A stretch of 15,544 bases of DNA, from the NCBI GenBank assembly GCA_905235345.1, contig CAJOLO010000026.1:1-15544 (forward strand). Direction: 5' to 3'. Source of the DNA: an uncultured Lachnospiraceae bacterium. Lineage in GTDB: Bacteria > Bacillota > Clostridia > Lachnospirales > Lachnospiraceae. The position numbers were made by a program, and so were the translations under genes. Below are positions 1 to 7,097 of this stretch, piece by piece (positions within the stretch are counted from its first letter, which is position 1; each line of letters begins with the position of its first letter). Below the pieces are notes generated by a model. That model was not told the origin of the DNA. It searched no databases and worked only from the letters and a program-made list of their open reading frames with translations.

Positions 1-1
1 G

Positions 2-106
2 CATTATGTACCGCTGCGTGCGACAAGCAGCGAAAGCGTGCCTGTGATGGAACTGTATAATATGTACAATTCTGAAGATATAAACAAGAGTTTCGCAATC
101 ACCTAA
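2..106 (+). CDS. C-terminal 34 codons of an unidentified gene
   Basis: An open frame enters from the left edge and ends at a TAA at 104-106. It encodes 34 residues, beginning HYVPLRATSSES and ending NKSFAIT. The tail is hydrophilic with no motif I can assign. Its stop lies 31 bp before folP, and no terminator hairpin is visible between them, so it is probably in the same operon. Folate genes such as folE or an HD-domain hydrolase often precede folP in related bacteria, but the tail does not look like a typical GTP cyclohydrolase C-terminus. I therefore do not name it. The other two frames on this strand stop early. Confidence 0.5.
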   Translation, partial: HYVPLRATSSESVPVMELYNMYNSEDINKSFAIT

Positions 107-137
107 ATTAATATAAAGAACAAAGGAGACAACATAA

Positions 138-1061
138 ATGATAATCGGCGGTAAGACATTTGATTTTGATGAACATTTTTACATAATGGGGATACTTAAT
201 GTTACACCGGACTCATTTTCTGATGGAGGGAAATATAACGATATGGATCAGGCGTTGAGCCATGCCGAGCAGATGATAGCGGATGGCGCGGATATCATTG
301 ATGTTGGTGGAGAGTCCACAAGACCGGGGCATATAAAGATTACTGATAGTGAAGAGATTGAAAGAGTCTGCCCTATAATAGAAAAGCTCAAGGAGAGCTT
401 CGACGTTCCGGTATCTCTTGATACATATAAGTCTGCCGTGGCGGCAGCGGGAATTACGGCAGGTGCAGACCTTATCAATGATATATGGGGACTGAAATGG
501 GATTATGTCAGGAAAAGCGGTATATCGGATACACTTGTTCCGGGTGAGGATAAAGAAGATACAGACAGGGAAGATAATGGGAAATTAAGTATGGCTAAGG
601 TAATCGCAGATGCAGGTATTCCGTGTTGCCTTATGCATAACCGGGAAAAGTCTGATACAAGTGGGGATGACAGTGATAATCCGTATGGATATAATAATTT
701 CGTAGAAGATGTTATTGCAGATATTAAGGAAAGCATTGATATTGCTTTGAAAGCCGGAATTTCAAGAGATAATATCACGATAGATCCGGGAATCGGTTTT
801 GCAAAGGATCTTAATCAGAATCTTGTTATGATGAATCATTTGGAAGAATTATGTAAACTGGAATATCCGGTGCTTCTCGGTACCTCAAGAAAGTCAATGA
901 TCGGACTTACTCTTGATCTTCCGGTGACGGAACGTGAGGAAGGAACAATCGCAACATCGGTGATCGGATATCAGGCAGGCTGCAGGATATTCCGTGTACA
1001 TGATGTGAAAGCGAATCTGCGGGCACTTAAGATGGCAGAAGCAATATTGAACGGAAGATGA
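138..1061 (+). CDS. folP: Dihydropteroate synthase
   Basis: Condenses 6-hydroxymethyl-dihydropterin diphosphate with p-aminobenzoate to give dihydropteroate in cytoplasmic folate synthesis; this is the sulfonamide target. The 307-residue protein shows the family's TIM-barrel signatures in order: MGILNVTPDSFSDGG (17-31), DVGGESTRPG (55-64), SLDTYK (93-98), ND (114-115), MHNR (166-169), DPGIGFAK (216-223), GTSRKSMIG (248-256) and RVHDV (286-290). An AAAGGAG Shine-Dalgarno lies just upstream of the ATG. The protein is somewhat longer than the usual ~270-285 residues because of an acidic hydrophilic insertion at about 126-152, between the ND motif and MHNR. The folB-folK fusion follows 88 bp downstream, consistent with a folate operon. 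Confidence 0.96.
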   Translation: MIIGGKTFDFDEHFYIMGILNVTPDSFSDGGKYNDMDQALSHAEQMIADGADIIDVGGESTRPGHIKITDSEEIERVCPIIEKLKESFDVPVSLDTYKSAVAAAGITAGADLINDIWGLKWDYVRKSGISDTLVPGEDKEDTDREDNGKLSMAKVIADAGIPCCLMHNREKSDTSGDDSDNPYGYNNFVEDVIADIKESIDIALKAGISRDNITIDPGIGFAKDLNQNLVMMNHLEELCKLEYPVLLGTSRKSMIGLTLDLPVTEREEGTIATSVIGYQAGCRIFRVHDVKANLRALKMAEAILNGR

Positions 1062-1149
1062 CTTATATCTGATATATCTCCGGAAGGATTTTTCTGATAA
1101 ATGGATAAGACAATAGCCGGATGGAATAAAGCAGGGAGGTGTGCAGTAT

Positions 1150-1971
1150 ATGGATCAAATCTATATCGAGAATCTTGAATTTTTCGGACATCATGGAGTG
1201 TTCGAAGAAGAAGCCGCATTGGGGCAGAAATTCATTGTGAGCGCAAAACTTTTCCTGGATACAAGAAAGGCGGGAAAAGTCGATGAACTTACGGAGTCCT
1301 TAGATTACAGTGAGGTCTGTAAAAAGATTAAGGAAATTGTGGAGAGAGAACGGGTTAAGCTTATTGAATGTCTGGCAGAAAGCATTGCCGAAAAGCTTCT
1401 GCTTTCATTTGATGTCTTGAAAGAGGTTGAGATTACGGTCAAGAAACCATGGGCACCTGTGCTGGTACATATGGATAATGTATCGGTTACGATAAGGCGA
1501 AGATGGCACAAGGCCTATCTTTCAATAGGCTCTAATATCGGAGACAGAGAGGGCTATCTGGATCTTGCAGTGGATTATCTGAATAATGAAAAGGATACTA
1601 AGGTGACAGCGGTTTCCGATTATATTGAGACGGAGCCTTACGGTGATGTGGAGCAGGATGATTTCTTAAATGGTGCCTTGGAGATAGAAACCTTAAAGAG
1701 CCCTGGAGAACTTCTCGAAACTGCCATGGCGGTTGAGAAGGAGGCACATAGGGAAAGACTTATTCATTGGGGTCCCAGAACTTTGGATGTGGATATATTG
1801 TTTTATGATGATGAGATAATCATGGAAGAAGACCTTAAGATTCCTCATGTGGAGATACCCAAGAGAGAATTCGTGTTAGAGCCGATGGCTGCAATCGCAC
1901 CGTATTACATTCACCCTGTGTTCCATAAATCGATAGTTGAGCTGCTGGAGAAATTAAGGATGAATAGTTAG
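1150..1971 (+). CDS. folBK: Fused dihydroneopterin aldolase / HPPK (FolB-FolK)
   Basis: A bifunctional folate enzyme of 273 residues. The N-terminal part (1-118) is dihydroneopterin aldolase, with FFGHHGVFEEE at 11-21 and a KKPWAP segment at 98-103 that carries the likely catalytic lysine. The C-terminal part (121-273) is 6-hydroxymethyl-7,8-dihydropterin pyrophosphokinase, with SIGSNIGDR (125-133), FLNGALEIET (172-181), the ATP/pterin-binding HWGPRTLDVDIL (206-217) and IPHVEIPKREFVLEP (231-245). Together they turn dihydroneopterin into the FolP substrate. I chose the ATG at 1150 over an in-frame GTG at 1141: GGGAGGT at 1134-1140 abuts the GTG but sits 9 nt before the ATG. Such fusions are known in Firmicutes. 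pheA starts 37 bp after the stop. Confidence 0.95.
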   Translation: MDQIYIENLEFFGHHGVFEEEAALGQKFIVSAKLFLDTRKAGKVDELTESLDYSEVCKKIKEIVERERVKLIECLAESIAEKLLLSFDVLKEVEITVKKPWAPVLVHMDNVSVTIRRRWHKAYLSIGSNIGDREGYLDLAVDYLNNEKDTKVTAVSDYIETEPYGDVEQDDFLNGALEIETLKSPGELLETAMAVEKEAHRERLIHWGPRTLDVDILFYDDEIIMEEDLKIPHVEIPKREFVLEPMAAIAPYYIHPVFHKSIVELLEKLRMNS

Positions 1972-2008
1972 AAGGTTAGATAAATATAACTGATTAAGGA
2001 GAAAAGAC

Positions 2009-3142
2009 ATGATACAGGATTTGAGTATTACAAGAGAAGAGATTGACAAGGTGGACAGTCAGATCGTGGGGCTTTTGGAAAAACGTATGGATCTGGCGTT
2101 AGAGGTTGCAAAGTATAAGAGTTCCACAGGAAAGCCTATATATGACAGGGAGAGGGAACAGCAAAAACTGGAGAAATTAGGCGGTATGGCACATGGCGAG
2201 TTTAATTCAAAAAGTGTGCAGGAGATATTCACCCAGATCATGTCTATATCTAAGCGATATCAGTATCGTGCTATCGGGGATCAGGATCATTTTATCGGGA
2301 ATATGTATAAGCAGATAGATGAGATTGTGATCACGCCGGATACAAGGGCAGTTTATGCCGGAGTGCCTGGGGCATTTGCAGAGACAGCTCTTGCTGCATA
2401 TTTCGGAGAGGATGTCAAGGCAACCAATGTGAAGGATTTCGCCGAAGTGGCAAGGATGGTCGCGGAGGGAGAAGCGGATTACGGAGTGCTTCCGATTGAG
2501 AATTCCACAGCAGGATTTGTTAACGGAATCTATAATCTGTTAGACAGCTTCGGACTCTCTATTGTAGGTGAGCAGATGATCCGGGTCGATCAGCTTCCGG
2601 GAACGGATATATCTAAAGTACATACCGTATTCTCACATCCACAGGGACTTATGCAGGCAAAGGAATATCTGGAGGACAAGGGCTTTAAACAGGTGAGCAT
2701 GAGCAATACCGCGTTGGCAGCAAAGAAGGTCAGGGAAGACGGAGATTTCTCACAGGCGGCAATTGCAAGTGAGAGGGCTGCCAAAATATATGGACTGGAG
2801 ATATTGGATCCGAAGCTCAACGTGTCGGATGACAATACAACAAGGTTCGTTATTGTTTCCAATCGGAAGGAGTATGTGAAAGATGCCAATAAGGTAAGTA
2901 TTTCATTTTCACTACATCATGAATGCGGAACATTATATAATATATTAGGGCATTTTATATTCAATAATGTGAACATGACCAGTATCGAATCCGTTCCACT
3001 TCCTGACAAACAGTGGGAGTATTGCTTCTTTGTTGATTTTCAGGGAAGTCTTGCGGATAATGACGTAAAGAATGCACTTAAAGGTATCATGGCGGAGACG
3101 GAGGATTTTAAGATTATCGGGTGCTTTTATTCGGAGAGGTAA
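2009..3142 (+). CDS. pheA: Bifunctional chorismate mutase / prephenate dehydratase (P-protein)
   Basis: Converts chorismate to prephenate and then to phenylpyruvate in phenylalanine synthesis; 377 residues. Residues 1-90 form an AroQ-type chorismate mutase helix bundle, with Arg9, Arg26, Lys37 and the YDREREQ stretch (45-51) at the expected active-site positions. Residues about 113-285 are prephenate dehydratase, with VYAGVPGAFAE (115-125), GVLPIENSTAGFV (159-171), VFSHPQGL (207-214) and the catalytic TRF motif (278-280). Residues 294-377 are a regulatory ACT domain. Its phenylalanine-binding ESRP motif reads ESVP (327-330), and the GALV-type segment reads CGTLYN (306-311), so feedback inhibition may differ. 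It follows the folate fusion by 37 bp with an AAGGAG Shine-Dalgarno and is probably co-transcribed; both pathways draw on chorismate. Confidence 0.95.
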   Translation: MIQDLSITREEIDKVDSQIVGLLEKRMDLALEVAKYKSSTGKPIYDREREQQKLEKLGGMAHGEFNSKSVQEIFTQIMSISKRYQYRAIGDQDHFIGNMYKQIDEIVITPDTRAVYAGVPGAFAETALAAYFGEDVKATNVKDFAEVARMVAEGEADYGVLPIENSTAGFVNGIYNLLDSFGLSIVGEQMIRVDQLPGTDISKVHTVFSHPQGLMQAKEYLEDKGFKQVSMSNTALAAKKVREDGDFSQAAIASERAAKIYGLEILDPKLNVSDDNTTRFVIVSNRKEYVKDANKVSISFSLHHECGTLYNILGHFIFNNVNMTSIESVPLPDKQWEYCFFVDFQGSLADNDVKNALKGIMAETEDFKIIGCFYSER

Positions 3143-3163
3143 AGAGTATAAGCCTTATATCTA

Positions 3164-3192
3164 TAGACAAAGGCGTGGAATATCTGTAAAAT
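3164..3192 (+). promoter_or_regulatory. Sigma-A-type promoter for ppx-ppk
   Basis: TAGACA (3164-3169) and TAAAAT (3187-3192) are separated by exactly 17 bp. Each hexamer matches the consensus at five of six positions. The predicted start near 3199 would leave a leader of about 28 nt before the ppx ATG at 3227, including its GGAGGG ribosome binding site. It lies in the 84-bp gap after pheA, where the gene theme changes. No clear terminator for pheA is seen here, so some readthrough is likely. Confidence 0.6.
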
Positions 3193-3226
3193 AGAGACAA
3201 CAGAATTCGGATTTGGAGGGATACAT

Positions 3227-4768
3227 ATGGCGTACAAAATATTTGCTGCGATTGATGTGGGGTCAACGGACGTTACCATGAAGATATATGAGATTACTGC
3301 AAAAAAAGGGTATCGTCTGTTAGATTACGCCAGCAGCATTATCGAACTCGGATCGGATACCTATGCGAATGGGTATATATCGCAGGGCTCACTTGACAGA
3401 CTTTGTGAGATATTGTCCGGTTTTATGAAGAAGATGAAGGAGTATGACACAACGGAATATCGTGCTTATGCTACCAGTGCAATCCGTGAGGCGAAGAATA
3501 ATGAGATGGTGCTTGACCTTATCAAACGAAGGACGGGAATGGAGGTAAGGATATTAAGCAATTCGGAGCATCGTTTCCTCATGTATAAGGGCTTGGCGGT
3601 AAATGCAGAATATTTTGATAAGATTGTGGAGAAGAACACTGCAATTGTGGATATCGGTGCAGGAAGTGTTCAGATTTCACTTATGAATGACGGAAAGCTT
3701 ATAAGTACACAGAATATCTCTATAGGTGCACTTAGAGTCAGGGACAGACTAAAATATTTCCGGTTGGACACCGCACATTTAGAGCGTGTTATGGAGGAGT
3801 ACATATCCAATGAGATTGATACCTTTCAGAATTATTATCTGTTCAATAAGCAGATAAAGAATATAATTGCCATCGGTGACGAGACGAAGTATCTTATTCA
3901 GATCGTGCCGGAGTTAAATATCACTGATCAGTTCGGACCGGAGCAGTTAAGTGTCATGTTTGACAGACTTCTTTCCAAGAGCCCATCGGATCTTGCAGCA
4001 GAGTATAAGATATCTTATGAGAGGGCAACACTGCTGCTTCCCGCTGCTATGACATACGGAATATTCCTGAAAAGGTCTAAGGCTGATATGATCTGGACTA
4101 CCCAGATCGATCTGTGTGACGGAATTATTGTCGATGAGCTTGAGAGGACGAAGAAGCTTACATTTAACAGAGATTTTAATGTGGATATTATGTCGGCAGT
4201 TTCACAGATGGCGAAGAAATACCAATGTGATAAGCTGCATAACAGAAATGTTGCCAAGATTGCCTGCCAGATATTTGACAAGACCAAGAAGATTCATGAG
4301 CTTAAGAACAGTCACAGAACGCAGTTAGAGATTGCGGCTCTTTTGCACGACTGCGGTAAATTCATCAATATGAAAAATGCGGCAGAGAATTCATATTCCA
4401 TTATTATGTCAACTGAAATAATGGGCCTTTCACACAGAGAACGAGAGGAGGTTGCCAATATAGTAAGGTTCAATTCCACGGGATTTCCGGACTATGATGA
4501 GGGGCGTGAGAAAATGGGTGATGGGGATTACATGACTATTGCTAAGCTTTCGGCTATTCTTAAGGTAGCCAATGCCATGGACCGCTCTCATAAACAGAAG
4601 GCCAGCTCTTATCAGATAGTGGTTAAAGATAAGCAGCTTGTGATAACGGTAGATACATTGTATGATCTGGTATTGGAACGAGGTTTGTTTGATGATAAGG
4701 CCGACTTCTTTGAACAGGTGTACGGAATTAAACCTGTGCTAAGACAGAAAAGAAGTGCTACCATATAA
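3227..4768 (+). CDS. ppx: Ppx/GppA-family exopolyphosphatase with C-terminal HD domain
   Basis: Likely removes terminal phosphates from polyphosphate, or hydrolyses pppGpp, in the cytoplasm. The 513-residue protein has an ASKHA-fold phosphatase region (about 1-300) with the phosphate loop AIDVGSTD (8-15), ATSAIREA (82-89) and a second loop DIGAGS (142-147). The C-terminal third (about 330-480) is an HD domain, with His338 and the His374-Asp375 pair in LLHDCG. The usual SGxEEA catalytic segment reads SNSEHR (111-116), keeping one glutamate. The length matches the two-domain enterobacterial Ppx. A GGAGGG site (3215-3220) precedes the ATG by 6 nt. ppk begins 19 bp after its stop, so synthesis and breakdown of polyphosphate are encoded together. 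Ppx and GppA activities cannot be told apart from sequence alone. Confidence 0.88.
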   Translation: MAYKIFAAIDVGSTDVTMKIYEITAKKGYRLLDYASSIIELGSDTYANGYISQGSLDRLCEILSGFMKKMKEYDTTEYRAYATSAIREAKNNEMVLDLIKRRTGMEVRILSNSEHRFLMYKGLAVNAEYFDKIVEKNTAIVDIGAGSVQISLMNDGKLISTQNISIGALRVRDRLKYFRLDTAHLERVMEEYISNEIDTFQNYYLFNKQIKNIIAIGDETKYLIQIVPELNITDQFGPEQLSVMFDRLLSKSPSDLAAEYKISYERATLLLPAAMTYGIFLKRSKADMIWTTQIDLCDGIIVDELERTKKLTFNRDFNVDIMSAVSQMAKKYQCDKLHNRNVAKIACQIFDKTKKIHELKNSHRTQLEIAALLHDCGKFINMKNAAENSYSIIMSTEIMGLSHREREEVANIVRFNSTGFPDYDEGREKMGDGDYMTIAKLSAILKVANAMDRSHKQKASSYQIVVKDKQLVITVDTLYDLVLERGLFDDKADFFEQVYGIKPVLRQKRSATI

Positions 4769-4787
4769 CAGAGAAGGAGAAGGATAT

Positions 4788-6935
4788 ATGAAAGAAAAGG
4801 AAAGAGACAAGAACAGATTCAATAAGCCTGAGTACTTTGAAAACCGGGAACTTTCATGGATTCAGTTTAATAAAAGAATACTGCTTGAGGCGAAGGACAA
4901 GAGTAATCTTTTATTTGAGAGAATGAAATTTTTAAGTATTACCGCCTCTAATCTGGATGAATTCTTTATGATAAGAATCGCATCACTTATAGATATGGTG
5001 CATGCGGATTATGAAAAGAGAGATATTGCGGGAATGACACCGAATGAGCAGCTTGAAAAGATCATTCCGGAAGCAAAGGAATTCATGGCAGAACAGTATA
5101 AGGTATTAAATCGTTCGTTATTGCCGCAGCTTGACGGTGTGGGGCTTCATTTGATCAGACATCATGAGGATTTGAACGAAAAGCAGGCGGAGTATGTAGA
5201 TAATTATTTTAAACGAAATGTTTATCCGGTGCTTACACCGATGGCGGTGGATTCTTCAAGACCGTTTCCGCTTATTCAGAATAAGACGCTTAATATCGGT
5301 GCACTGATAAAGGATAAGAAGCAGCCTGACGTTGTGGATATTGCCACAGTTCAGGTTCCGAGCGTACTTCCGAGAATTATCGAGGTGCCTTCGGATAATG
5401 AAGGGGAGACTGATATCATACTTCTCGAGGAGGTGATCGAGAGAAATCTCGACAAGCTGTTTCTTAACTATACTGTGCTCTCGGCACATCCTTACCGTGT
5501 AATGCGAAATGCGGATCTTTCCATTGATGAGGATGAGGCTGCAGATCTGCTAAAAGAGATTGAGAGTAAGTTAAAGCAGCGCCAGTGGGGTGAAGTTATC
5601 CGTCTTGAAGTAGCAGATACAATGGATAGGCGGCTTACAAAGAAGTTGATGGAGCAGTTGAATGTTAATGAGAATTATCTGTATAAGATCAAAGGACCGC
5701 TTGATCTGACATTTTTGATGAAAGCATATGGCCTTGACGGCTTTGATGAATATAAACTGGCAAAATTCATACCTCAGCCTGTACCCGGATTGGAAAGGGA
5801 GCGTGGAATATTCGAGCAGATCAAGGAGCACGATATATTACTTCATCATCCATACTATGAGTTTACTCCGGTTATTGATTTCATATCCCAGGCAGCCAAT
5901 GATCCTAATGTGCTGGCAATCAAGCAGACTCTCTACCGTGTAAGCGGTAATTCTCCGATTGTTGCATCCCTTGCCAGAGCAGCGGAGAATGGCAAGCAGG
6001 TTACTGTTCTTGTGGAACTTAAGGCTCGTTTTGATGAGGAGAACAACATCGTCTGGGCGAGAATGCTTGAGAAGGCGGGATGTCATGTTATATATGGACT
6101 CGTGGGACTCAAGACTCACTCAAAGATAGCGCTTGTCGTCAGACGTGAGGAGGATGGTATTCGTCGTTATGTGCATCTTGGAACAGGTAACTACAATGAT
6201 GTAACAGCGAAGCAATATACCGATATGGGTATTCTGACCTGCAATGATGCGATCGGAGAAGATGCGACGGCTGTATTTAATATGCTTTCGGGTTATTCCG
6301 AGCCGCCGGCGTGGAATAAACTTATGGTCGCTCCTATATGGTTAAAGGATCGTTTTCTGAGACTTATTGAACGGGAGGAGGAAAATGCCCGAAAAGGCAA
6401 GAAGGGAAGAATCGTTGCCAAGATGAATTCCATTTGTGATCCGGTAATCATCGAAGCACTATATAAGGCAAGTGCGGCGGGAGTTAAGATAGATCTCATA
6501 GTTCGTGGTATATGCTGTCTTAAGGTAGGAATCCCCGGAGTGTCAGAGAATATAACGGTACATTCGATTGTAGGTGATTTCTTAGAGCATTCGAGAATAT
6601 TCTATTTCTATAATGACGGATTTGAAGAGGTATATATGGGAAGTGCAGACTGGATGCCAAGAAATCTTGATAAACGTGTAGAGATTACATTTCCTGTGGA
6701 GGATGAAGAAATAAAGAAAGAGATCATTGATATATTGAAACTTCAGTTGGCGGATAATCTTAAAGCTCATTTTCTTCTCCCTGACAGTCGCGAATATGAG
6801 AAGAAGGATCTTCGGGGACAGGAGAAGATCGGTTCCCAGAATGAATTTCGTCGAATGGCTATGCAGAAGAAACCTAAGTTGGATGAGGAGATAGTGAAGA
6901 ATATCTTTGAACCGGCAACAGGAATAGAGGAATAA
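4788..6935 (+). CDS. ppk: Polyphosphate kinase 1
   Basis: Reversibly polymerises the gamma-phosphate of ATP into polyphosphate. The 715-residue protein follows the PPK1 layout: N-domain with FENRELSWIQFNKR (17-30) and SNLDEFFMIR (54-63), a head domain, and two phospholipase-D-like C domains. The conserved histidines are His444 in GLKTHSK, His463 in VHLGTGNYND and His601 in FLEHSR. All three lie exactly nine positions beyond the E. coli His435/454/592 set, so the autophosphorylated histidine should be His444. I chose the ATG at 4788, which has AGGAGA at 4775-4780 seven nt upstream; an in-frame GTG at 4755 overlaps ppx and lacks such a site. It forms the second gene of the ppx-ppk operon. Downstream is a possible terminator hairpin at 7006-7034. 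Confidence 0.96.
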   Translation: MKEKERDKNRFNKPEYFENRELSWIQFNKRILLEAKDKSNLLFERMKFLSITASNLDEFFMIRIASLIDMVHADYEKRDIAGMTPNEQLEKIIPEAKEFMAEQYKVLNRSLLPQLDGVGLHLIRHHEDLNEKQAEYVDNYFKRNVYPVLTPMAVDSSRPFPLIQNKTLNIGALIKDKKQPDVVDIATVQVPSVLPRIIEVPSDNEGETDIILLEEVIERNLDKLFLNYTVLSAHPYRVMRNADLSIDEDEAADLLKEIESKLKQRQWGEVIRLEVADTMDRRLTKKLMEQLNVNENYLYKIKGPLDLTFLMKAYGLDGFDEYKLAKFIPQPVPGLERERGIFEQIKEHDILLHHPYYEFTPVIDFISQAANDPNVLAIKQTLYRVSGNSPIVASLARAAENGKQVTVLVELKARFDEENNIVWARMLEKAGCHVIYGLVGLKTHSKIALVVRREEDGIRRYVHLGTGNYNDVTAKQYTDMGILTCNDAIGEDATAVFNMLSGYSEPPAWNKLMVAPIWLKDRFLRLIEREEENARKGKKGRIVAKMNSICDPVIIEALYKASAAGVKIDLIVRGICCLKVGIPGVSENITVHSIVGDFLEHSRIFYFYNDGFEEVYMGSADWMPRNLDKRVEITFPVEDEEIKKEIIDILKLQLADNLKAHFLLPDSREYEKKDLRGQEKIGSQNEFRRMAMQKKPKLDEEIVKNIFEPATGIEE

Positions 6936-6940
6936 ATTAA

Positions 6941-6952
6941 GAAAACGTATTC
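6941..6952. promoter_or_regulatory. Candidate LacI-type operator upstream of aprA
   Basis: GAAAACGTATTC is a CG-centred 12-bp near-palindrome with one mismatched pair. Its reverse complement matches the site at 13162-13173 at 11 of 12 positions. It ends 18 bp before the -35 box of the apr promoter, a position more typical of activation or of looping than of direct promoter occlusion. The proposed binder is the LacI-family protein encoded at 11981-13057, or CcpA. Confidence 0.45.
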
Positions 6953-6970
6953 ATAATTCTACAAAACATA

Positions 6971-6999
6971 TTGACAAACTAGGATAAAAGGGATAATAT
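6971..6999 (+). promoter_or_regulatory. Sigma-A-type promoter of the apr-cys operon
   Basis: A consensus TTGACA (6971-6976) is followed after 17 bp by TAATAT (6994-6999). The overlapping GATAAT (6992-6997) is a closer -10 match but has 15-bp spacing. The -10 region is bracketed by AAAGG (6987-6991) and CCTTT (7001-7005). Transcription should begin near 7004-7007, at the first bases of the hairpin at 7006-7034, giving a leader of about 92 nt before aprA. Confidence 0.6.
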
Positions 7000-7005
7000 A
7001 CCTTT

Positions 7006-7034
7006 CAAAGACACAGACGTTGTCTGTGTCTTTG
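7006..7034 (+). terminator. Perfect 13-bp hairpin: ppk terminator and/or apr leader structure
   Basis: CAAAGACACAGAC (7006-7018) and GTCTGTGTCTTTG (7022-7034) are perfect inverted repeats around a 3-nt loop. They are followed by U-rich ATTTTATAATATATT, which is not a clean U-run. It lies 70 bp after the ppk stop and could end the ppx-ppk transcript. It also begins exactly where the apr promoter should start transcription, so it would form the 5' end of the apr mRNA, either stabilising it or attenuating it. The sequence alone does not decide between these roles. Confidence 0.6.
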
Positions 7035-7045
7035 ATTTTATAATA

Positions 7046-7070
7046 TATTCCTAGCATACCGATAGGAATA
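7046..7070 (+). promoter_or_regulatory. Second inverted repeat in the apr leader
   Basis: TATTCCTA (7046-7053) and TAGGAATA (7063-7070) form a perfect 8-bp stem with a 9-nt loop. It lies 17 nt before the GGAGG ribosome binding site (7088-7092) of aprA. It could be an RNA hairpin in the leader or a DNA-level operator. It resembles no riboswitch consensus I know. Confidence 0.4.
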
Positions 7071-7097
7071 GAGGACTATATATAAGCGGAGGCATCA

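Noticed and set aside
780..810. AANCGNTT match in folP (around GGAATCGGTTTT) as a further operator
   Set aside because: The outer arms do not pair, and an 8-bp degenerate match is expected several times by chance in a window this size.
7039..7044. A perfect TATAAT hexamer as the -10 box of aprA
   Set aside because: No acceptable -35 box lies 16-18 bp upstream; the TTGACA at 6971 is too far away, and the hexamer is in the AT-rich tail of the hairpin.
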